Positions 58,482 to 64,000 of a DNA stretch of 64,000 nucleotides are shown piece by piece. How positions within the stretch are numbered: the first letter of the stretch is position 1; each line of letters opens with the position of its first letter. Under the pieces are notes generated by a model that saw nothing but the letters and a program-made list of their open reading frames with translations, did no database searches and was not told the DNA's origin. The stretch comes from Halovenus sp037080055 (GTDB lineage: Archaea; Halobacteriota; Halobacteria; Halobacteriales; Haloarculaceae). The position numbers and the translations under genes were made by a program. The stretch covers positions 806,001-870,000 of the forward strand of contig NZ_JBAOJI010000001.1 of the NCBI RefSeq assembly GCF_037080055.1, given 5' to 3'.

Positions 58482-58553
58482 GGGCTCGTAGATCAGTGGT
58501 AGATCATCCCCCTGGCACGGGGAAGGCCTCGGGTTCAAATCCCGACGAGTCCA
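58482..58553 (+). tRNA. tRNA-Ala (anticodon GGC)
   Basis: The acceptor stem GGGCTCG (58482-58488) pairs with CGAGTCC (58546-58552), with discriminator A at 58553 and no encoded CCA. The D arm follows (AGATCAGTGGTAGATC type). The anticodon stem CCCC/GGGG encloses loop CTGGCAC, giving anticodon GGC for alanine codon GCC. The T arm is CGGGTTCAAATCCCG. All arms fold without gaps. The 3' end sequence TCCCGACGAGTCC recurs 75 bases downstream at 58615-58627. Confidence 0.96.
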
Positions 58554-58614
58554 CTCCCTCACTTCGTTCGGTCATTTCCTCGTCGACCCTCGCAAACGCA
58601 CAGCGTTTGCTCGG

Positions 58615-58627
58615 TCCCGACGAGTCC
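58615..58627 (+). repeat. Displaced 13-bp copy of the tRNA-Ala 3' end
   Basis: TCCCGACGAGTCC here is identical to 58540-58552 in the tRNA. A short direct repeat of a tRNA 3' end is the usual mark of integrase-mediated insertion; here it lies only 75 bases from the gene. It could be the remnant of an element that has been lost or collapsed, or of nested insertions. Confidence 0.5.
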
Positions 58628-58706
58628 GGCTGAGTTTTACGAAGGAGCGAGACTGGACGAGTCGAGCGTGAGCGAAGCGAACGCGTGGATTTGAAGCGGT
58701 TATGAA

Positions 58707-58978
58707 GTGGCGAATTACCACACGCCGCTGCTCAAACGCTTTGCCAAGATCAACACTGACGCGATCCACTCGGTCACTCCGGCTACGACGTTCACAAGGA
58801 ACTCCGCGGGCCGACGATGATCACCGAATTCGTATGCAAGACCGAGGTAAAGACAGCAGAAGTGTACGAGGACATGATCGAGGACGAAGGTAACACGCTG
58901 AAATACGAACTCACCGGCGTGCCGGATACGTCGGTCACCTACGACCCGGACGATATGGCGCCGTGGTCGTGGGAGTAA
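58707..58978 (+). pseudogene. Frameshifted gene remnant
   Basis: Two protein-like segments lie in different frames: VANYHTPLLKRFAKINTDAIHS starts at about 58707, and after a shift within about 58770-58790 comes GYDVHKELRGPTMITEFVCK and so on, ending DDMAPWSWE at a TAA (58976-58978). The join looks like a single-base loss or gain within one original gene. No start codon is certain. I do not recognise the family. Its position right after the tRNA-Ala repeat suggests the remains of imported DNA. Confidence 0.4.
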
Positions 58979-59204
58979 AGCCTGGTTTCGTTCCACAGCG
59001 CTCCAACCACAACCTCAATTGTCCGGTCTCCGTTCTCGCCTCGATCACCGCGAGCACCCCACCTGAAGCACCAAGCCTGCTTGATCTCTCCTAAGGAGTC
59101 ATAGAAAAGTTTGCACACCTATCTTTTGAGGTCCTGAATCGATCAGTACAGGGCTTACAACAGCCTGTTGGGGCCACCAATATAGAGGAGAACTGGAATA
59201 GAAA

Positions 59205-59408
59205 TCACACTACGATAATTGCCACTCCCGACAGTTGAAAGCTCAAGCGAAATATTCCCACAAGCCACGGTAGTGGTATAATGACAAACCCAGCAGACGC
59301 TCCGAGAAAGACACTTGGAAGAAGGACTTTCGATTTCAGGTAACTAACCGCTCCAACGACAGCGAGCCCGGCAGCGTCGTTCAACTCGACACAAGAGCCA
59401 AGTACCAC
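59205..59408 (-). CDS. Possible small membrane protein
   Basis: A GTG-started frame of 67 residues with two hydrophobic stretches (AAGLAVVGAVSYL and LLPSVFLGASAGFVIIPLPWLVGIF). It is in A/T-richer DNA, and there is no clear promoter and no recognised family. It lies just upstream of, and divergent from, the DMT transporter gene. It may be a spurious frame. Confidence 0.3.
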   Translation of the reverse strand: MVLGSCVELNDAAGLAVVGAVSYLKSKVLLPSVFLGASAGFVIIPLPWLVGIFRLSFQLSGVAIIVV

Positions 59409-59426
59409 CCATGAATCCTACGCACC

Positions 59427-60359
59427 ATGGTCGCCTTCGGTCTGGACCCGTGGATGCTGGCGCTCGTCGCAGCGGGCGGGTTCGCCTGCTACACGGTTAT
59501 CGTCGAATACGGGATGGCCTGGACGCGGGGCGATGGCTCCCCCGTCCTCGCAGCCGCCTTCTACAGCACGCTCGTCGTCGTCGCAGGCTTCTGGGCGCTG
59601 GCGGCGCTCCGCGGAATTCCTGCGGCGGCGACCGACCCCGCACAGATTTGGCCCTTCGTCGTCGCCGGGACGGCCTACCCCGCGCTCTTTCGCTTCCTCT
59701 ACTACGAGGGCATTGACCGCGTTGGCGCGAGCGTCACGGCGGCAATCATGGGCGCGTACCCGGTGGTCTCAGTACTGCTCGCAGTCGCCGTGCTGGGCGA
59801 CGCCCTCGGCCTCGTCGCAGCGGCGGGCGTCGGCCTTGTGGTCGGGGGGGTCGTCCTTCTGCAGTTCACTCAGGATACGGACGAGAGCGATATCGAGGAC
59901 GTTGTCACTGCGAAACTCGCCGGCGCCAGGCCGCTGGATCTCCTCTACCCCGCAGGCGCGACGCTGCTGACGGGCAGCGCGTTCGTCCTCATCGACTATG
60001 GCCTCGCTGACTTCCCCGACCCTGTGGTGGCGACGGCCATCACGCAGACCCCTGCGCTCGTCATCTTCGCAGGGTGGGCAGGCGCGGTCGGCGTTCATAC
60101 GGGTAAACTCCGGCTCAGCTGGCCCGTCTTGGGCACGTTCGCCGTCGCCGGGGCGTTCAACTTTGTCGGGTGGCTGGGCAACTTCTACGCGCTCCAGTTG
60201 GGCGACATCGTGACCGTCGTCCCGCTCATCAACACGATGCCGCTGCTCATCATGGCCATCACCTACGGCGCGGAGCGCCAACTCCCGCGCTCCAGGCGCC
60301 TCCTCGTTGCGGTCGCAGCCATCGTCGCCGGCGCGACGCTCGTCCAGATTGGCGGGTGA
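59427..60359 (+). CDS. EamA/DMT-family transporter
   Basis: This 310-residue protein has ten membrane segments in two EamA halves (about 8-145 and 165-310), with GVVLLQFTQD at the join and an acidic loop (DTDESDIEDV) between the halves. The second half ends with PLLIMAITYGAERQLPRSRRLLVAVAAIVAGATLVQIGG. DMT proteins export or import metabolites such as amino acids or sugars; the substrate is unknown. Codon use is close to that of the chromosome, though it lies inside a gene-poor, A/T-richer region after tRNA-Ala, so it may have arrived with foreign DNA from a related haloarchaeon. Confidence 0.85.
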   Translation: MVAFGLDPWMLALVAAGGFACYTVIVEYGMAWTRGDGSPVLAAAFYSTLVVVAGFWALAALRGIPAAATDPAQIWPFVVAGTAYPALFRFLYYEGIDRVGASVTAAIMGAYPVVSVLLAVAVLGDALGLVAAAGVGLVVGGVVLLQFTQDTDESDIEDVVTAKLAGARPLDLLYPAGATLLTGSAFVLIDYGLADFPDPVVATAITQTPALVIFAGWAGAVGVHTGKLRLSWPVLGTFAVAGAFNFVGWLGNFYALQLGDIVTVVPLINTMPLLIMAITYGAERQLPRSRRLLVAVAAIVAGATLVQIGG

Positions 60360-60753
60360 ACTCATCCGGCGCTGTTGGAGCACACATTAAATGGGTGTGA
60401 TTACTTTTGTCGAGTTCGATACCGCGCTTCACACGGTAGATGATGTAGCAGGGTGTTATAGAACAGTTCGCAAGGTGGGTTGATTTCAGGACTGCTGGTA
60501 GTGAACCGCCTGCTCAGTGTGGTCTCTGTACTGGAGCTGTCTGGAACAATATCCTGAATCTGCTACAAGTGGCATGCAAGACTTAGAAGTTGAATACAGC
60601 AAAGGGATAGTCTGGAGTACTCGGGAGTCACCTGTGGCGACGTGACATCTACCCGCATCGAATGACTGCTCCCAAGATGGGACGCGAGCACCTGACAGAG
60701 GGCATCGAAGTACGATGTCCCTCAGCGCGTGAGTAGCCGCATTCGCGGCGGTC
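60360..60753. other. Non-coding, gene-poor stretch
   Basis: About 390 bases with lower G/C, many short frames broken by stops, and no gene I can support. A minus-strand 94-residue frame here has a composition unlike the flanking genes. The sequence has the look of decayed mobile DNA, but I could not match an insertion-sequence end. Confidence 0.35.
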
Positions 60754-60972
60754 TCACACGAAGACCGCAAGGACTGCGGGAACCACCGTGGCCACGAAGG
60801 CGATATTGAGGACTGCGAGCAGTATCACCAAGATCGCCCCGGGAACTCCGAGAATTGCACACACCAAGAGCGTGACGAGCGATATCTGTACACCGAGGCC
60901 GAGGACGTTCGCGATGAACAGGATGACGAGGCCGACGATCGCATTGACGGCGAGGGCTACTAAGGAAACCAT
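60754..60972 (-). CDS. BofA-like small membrane protein
   Basis: This 72-residue protein has two long hydrophobic segments (VNAIVGLVILFIANVLGLGV and TLLVCAILGVPGAILVILLAVL) separated by QISL. The N-A-x-V-G-L-x-x-L-x-x-x-N pattern and G-I-L-G-x-P-G-x-x-L matches the BofA (SigmaK-processing regulator) fold, widespread in archaea under this name though there is no SigmaK there. The role in archaea is unknown. It starts at the ATG 60970-60972 and is a single gene in the gene-poor region. Confidence 0.8.
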   Translation of the reverse strand: MVSLVALAVNAIVGLVILFIANVLGLGVQISLVTLLVCAILGVPGAILVILLAVLNIAFVATVVPAVLAVFV

Positions 60973-61443
60973 GTAGTAATCAACGGACTTGGACTGTGAA
61001 TGACTGCTGCATGGTGTACCATACCATTCAGCATTGAGACTGTTGAAATCACAGAGGTGAGGCGCGAGATACGCGCGTTCAATTTTCCACGGCGTTCAGA
61101 AATCGTAGGGAGGTTGTCAGCACTCCCGGCGATCAGTTCGCACAGCTACTAAGCGGCGTTTTCAGCTCGTTCGACGATGAAATAATGTCTTTCAGAATAT
61201 TTCTGTTACCTTCCTCCTTAGAGACCGGTGTGACTAGATTGACAACTAAACAGTGTTATTTGTGAAATACAACGTTTTTATTGAGTACGGAGTAGCACTG
61301 AGAACGATGCCGACACAGACAGACCTGATCCAAGAGTGAACCGCACTCACTTCGCTCGGCGGATGCTCTTCACCTGAAGCAGTCGCGCCAGCCGTTTTTG
61401 CCGATGATTTCCAACAATTTGTTGTGAACGATTGTCGCAATAC
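60973..61443. other. A/T-rich intergenic region
   Basis: About 470 bases with no supported gene. It contains several A/T-rich blocks (61180-61290) and a short hairpin near TGGTGTACCATACCA (about 61012). The right part lies before the 3' end of the P450 gene. Nothing here fits a known RNA or mobile-element end. Confidence 0.35.
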
Positions 61444-62814
61444 CTACTCCCGTGGCTCGGCACGCATTCTGATCGAGTCAAGCGGACGGGTCGTGATACT
61501 CACTGAGAGGTCGATATTCGGATCGGAGAGCAGCGTGAGGTGATACTGCCGGGCAAGCGTCGCGAGGATGAGTTTCGCCTCGACGAGCGCGAACTGCTGA
61601 CCGATACACCGCCGGGGGCCGCCGCCGAACGGGAAGTACGCGAACTTCGGTCGCTCGTCGTCGCCGGCGAATCGCTCGGGACGGAACGCCAGCGGGTCGT
61701 CCCAGAAACGCTCGTCGCGGTGAATCGTCCACTGCATCGGTGCGACCGTCGCGCCCGCCGGAAGCGTATACCCCCCGAGTTCGAGTCGTTCAGTCGTCTC
61801 CCGCGGAATCGAAGGGACCGGTGGGTACAGGCGCATCGCCTCGCGAATCACCTGCTCGGTGCACTCCAATTCCGGAAGGTCGTCGAAGGTGGCGTACTCG
61901 CCGTCGAGAACCTCCGCAGCCTCCTCGGCAATCCGCTGCTGGCTGTCGGGATGCTGGCCGAGCAAGAGCCAGGTAAACGTCAGCGCCGTCGCGGTCGTTT
62001 CGTGACCCGCGAACAGAAACGTCATCATCTCGTCGCGCAGCAAGGTATCCGACATCGTATCACCGTCCTCGTCGGTCCCCGTCAACAACATGGAGAGCAG
62101 GTCGTCACGTCCTCCGACACCGTCGCTTCTGCGCTGGCTCACGAGTTCCTCGATCAGTTCCTCCATCTCGTCGATGCCCTGCTTGTACCGTCGCCACATC
62201 GGAATCGGGACCCACTTCGGCACCATACGTGCGACGGGTTGTTTGGCCGGTTGCCCTGGCTCTTGCAGTGCGCGGACAGTCTCGCGGACCCCTCGGTCCT
62301 CGTAGTCGAGTTCCGACCCGAACATCGACTTGACGAGAATGCGCAGGGTGAGCCCCTTCATCTCGTTTTCGACGTTCAGCGTCGGGCGCCCGCGCCACTC
62401 CGCCGCCGCGGACTGGACTTCGGCGGTCATCGTGTCGGCGTAGTCGGCGATCCGATCCATGTAAAACGCCGGTTGGATGCGCTCGCGCTGTCGTTTCCAG
62501 AGATCCCCCTCGCTGAGGACCAGCCCTTGCCCGAGCAGGTCGCCGAGATCCTCCTGACTCAGACTCGCTTTGCGAAACCGCTCGCGGTCCTCGACCAGAA
62601 TTCGCTCGGCGAGGGCAGGATGGTTGACCTGGTAGAAGTCGCCGATCCCGAGAATCTGGAGACGAACCACGTCACCGTGTTCGGCGGCGTTCTCGTAGAG
62701 ACCGCCCTGCTCACGGACGAGCTGGTGTGTATTGCCGATCACAGGGAGTCCGTCGTGTGTCGGCGGTTCTGTCCGGTGTGTCGGTACCGTCACAGTCTCA
62801 TCGTGGTTAGCCAT
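61444..62814 (-). CDS. Cytochrome P450
   Basis: This 456-residue haem monooxygenase has all P450 motifs: the I-helix AGHETTATALTF (about residues 246-257), the K-helix E-x-x-R in EAMRLYPPVPSIPRET, the PERF segment (FRPERFAGDDERP) and the haem loop FPFGGGPRRCIGQQFA with the axial cysteine. The N-terminus has no membrane anchor, so it is soluble, and the QEDLGDLLGQGLVLSEGDLWKRQRERIQPAF region is like haloarchaeal and bacterial CYP families. No ferredoxin or reductase gene is beside it. The substrate is unknown. I start at the ATG 62812-62814. Confidence 0.93.
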   Translation of the reverse strand: MANHDETVTVPTHRTEPPTHDGLPVIGNTHQLVREQGGLYENAAEHGDVVRLQILGIGDFYQVNHPALAERILVEDRERFRKASLSQEDLGDLLGQGLVLSEGDLWKRQRERIQPAFYMDRIADYADTMTAEVQSAAAEWRGRPTLNVENEMKGLTLRILVKSMFGSELDYEDRGVRETVRALQEPGQPAKQPVARMVPKWVPIPMWRRYKQGIDEMEELIEELVSQRRSDGVGGRDDLLSMLLTGTDEDGDTMSDTLLRDEMMTFLFAGHETTATALTFTWLLLGQHPDSQQRIAEEAAEVLDGEYATFDDLPELECTEQVIREAMRLYPPVPSIPRETTERLELGGYTLPAGATVAPMQWTIHRDERFWDDPLAFRPERFAGDDERPKFAYFPFGGGPRRCIGQQFALVEAKLILATLARQYHLTLLSDPNIDLSVSITTRPLDSIRMRAEPRE

Positions 62815-63156
62815 GGTCGTCACTCCGTGAATGTGTGAGTTGCCTGCACCGTCGTTTGGCGGAGGGATGCGACGCGTCTCACCCCGTGTACGCTGCCACC
62901 GTTCGACCGTGTCTCGATGCTCATACGTCAACAAAGACTGCGAATCGAAATAAATCGGCAATCCACGTTTCTCCCCCCGCAACAGAGCTTCGTGAGGCGA
63001 ACCGTCCCCGACGAGCAGAACTGCACAGTTTCGACGGCAGAGCCACTGTGGACGCTGGAACGCAGTGGGCCACAACAGTCGGAAGATCCGCGGACCGGTT
63101 CGTTCCCATCGGCAGCCTTCGGTACAGTTATCCCATCTCTAGCCCACGTTCTGACC
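62815..63156. other. Divergent promoter region between P450 and ahcY
   Basis: About 340 bases holding the promoters of two divergent genes. On the plus strand a GTTATCCCAT-like element lies about 25-30 bases before the ahcY start. On the minus strand GTCAACAAAG-type sequence lies further off. I see no gene or repeat. Confidence 0.35.
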
Positions 63157-64000
63157 ATGACAGCACCTATAAGCGAACAACTCCCGGCCGACGAACTCCG
63201 GGAGGAGGGACAGCGGAAGATGGAGTGGGCTCGCCAGCACATGCCGATTCTCGAATCGCTGCGCGAAGACTTCGAGGCCAACCAGCCTTTCGCGGGCGAG
63301 CGCATTGGGATGGCGATGCACGTCGAGGCAAAGACGGCCGTCCTCGCTGAGACGCTGGCCGCCGGCGGCGCGGAAGTCGCGATCACCGGCTGCAACCCCC
63401 TCTCGACGCACGACGACGTAAGTGTCGCACTCGATGCAATCGACGGCGTCACCTCCTACGCGAAACGCGGCGTCGACGACGACGAGTACTACGAAGCCAT
63501 GGAAGCGGTCATCGGCCACGAGCCGACGATCACCGTCGACGATGGCGGCGATCTGGTCTTCGCGATCCACGAGGACTACCCGGAACTGATCGACACCATC
63601 CTCGGCGGCTGTGAGGAGACGACCACTGGCGTCCACCGCCTGCGTGCGATGGACGAAGACGGCGCCCTGGACTACCCGATGTTCGCGGTCAACGACACGC
63701 CGATGAAACGGCTGTTCGACAACATCCACGGCACGGGCGAATCCTCGTTGGCCTCGATTGCGATGACGACGAATCTCTCCTGGGCCGGCAAAGATGTCGT
63801 CGTCGCCGGCTTCGGCTACTGCGGCAAGGGCGTTGCGCGGAAGGCCTCCGGCCAGAATGCGAACGTCATCGTCACCGAAATCGAGCCACGGCGCGCACTC
63901 GAAGCCCACATGGAGGGCTTCGACGTGATGCCGATGGAAGAGGCCGCCGCCGAAGGCGACGTGTTCATCACGACGACGGGCAACCGCGATATCATCGTCG
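63157..64000 (+). CDS. ahcY: Adenosylhomocysteinase (partial, runs off the window)
   Basis: The first 281 residues are seen. This is S-adenosylhomocysteine hydrolase, which splits AdoHcy to adenosine and homocysteine and so frees methyltransferases of their inhibitor. Start ISEQLPADELREEGQRKMEWARQHMP, substrate-site MAMHVEAKTAVLAETLAAGGAEVAITGCNPLSTHDD (about 50-88), the lysine/aspartate region MFAVNDTPMKRLFDNIHGTGESSLASI (about 174-200) and the NAD motif VVVAGFGYCGKGVA (about 214-227) are all as expected. The reading frame is intact to the window end. Confidence 0.95.
   Translation, partial: MTAPISEQLPADELREEGQRKMEWARQHMPILESLREDFEANQPFAGERIGMAMHVEAKTAVLAETLAAGGAEVAITGCNPLSTHDDVSVALDAIDGVTSYAKRGVDDDEYYEAMEAVIGHEPTITVDDGGDLVFAIHEDYPELIDTILGGCEETTTGVHRLRAMDEDGALDYPMFAVNDTPMKRLFDNIHGTGESSLASIAMTTNLSWAGKDVVVAGFGYCGKGVARKASGQNANVIVTEIEPRRALEAHMEGFDVMPMEEAAAEGDVFITTTGNRDIIV

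Noticed and set aside
60360..60753. Possible insertion-sequence remnant
   Set aside because: The region looks decayed and A/T-rich, but I found no transposase motif or pair of ends to support an IS.

Overview
The window is chromosomal DNA of a haloarchaeon (class Halobacteria). The evidence is high-GC coding sequence, very acidic proteins, many short or absent 5' leaders with an A/T-rich box 25 to 35 bases ahead of the start codon, and archaeal or haloarchaeal families: L21e, aIF5B, TFS, Rpa/Rpap/Rpe, HalX response regulators, a bacterio-opsin-activator-type HTH and CPxCG zinc fingers. The genus cannot be told from this sequence alone.

Layout. 0-12.2 kb: an SDR reductase, thiE-thiM, riboflavin synthase, a UvrD-like helicase, a small wHTH/membrane-protein pair, an SSF symporter with its DUF3311 partner, and a membrane protein / gluconate-dehydrogenase-like subunit / GMC oxidoreductase operon. 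12.25-16.4 kb: a compact integrated element of about 4.1 kb with a tyrosine integrase, a winged-helix regulator, an HUH rolling-circle-type Rep, two small upstream ORFs and an A/T-rich non-coding end. It sits at the 3' end of the transcription factor TFS gene, and a diverged copy of that 3' end is left at its far boundary. 16.7-19.7 kb: a palindromic MITE-like repeat and a three-gene group (acidic protein, RHH/coiled-coil/zinc-ribbon protein, RAD55-like protein with a broken P-loop). 19.7-29.3 kb: metabolism and transport, including a nucleobase permease, a beta-RFAP-synthase-like protein, SufS, an AEC carrier, enoyl-CoA hydratase, aldo/keto reductase with dipeptide epimerase, and a MerB-like protein.

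29.3-37 kb: regulators (Bat-type HTH, DUF7504 plus REC-GAF, a TrmB-like repressor beside a tandem 19-bp repeat array), aIF5B and a GIY-YIG-like protein. 37.5-41 kb: a siroheme sulfite/nitrite reductase overlapping an F420-dehydrogenase-like FrhB protein, which together look like a two-gene version of F420-dependent sulfite reductase. 41-46.9 kb: a PiT phosphate carrier with a small RHH regulator, CheB, and two histidine kinases with a HalX regulator. 46.9-50.6 kb: the Rpa single-stranded-DNA-binding operon. 50.7-58 kb: a DUF2249 protein, a MOSC protein, an aminoglycoside-phosphotransferase-like kinase, the glmU-like/glmS pair for UDP-GlcNAc, and L21e.

58.1-61.4 kb: a second copy of the palindromic repeat, tRNA-Ala(GGC) with a displaced 13-bp repeat of its 3' end, a frameshifted gene remnant, a DMT transporter and a BofA-like protein in gene-poor, partly A/T-rich DNA, which looks like a decayed insertion site. 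61.4-64 kb: a cytochrome P450 and the start of adenosylhomocysteinase, which runs off the window.

The most notable points are the element integrated in tfs, the split F420 sulfite/nitrite reductase, the 19-bp operator-like array at 33.35 kb, the two-copy MITE-like palindrome, and a MerB-like protein that keeps the family's C/D/C catalytic triad.
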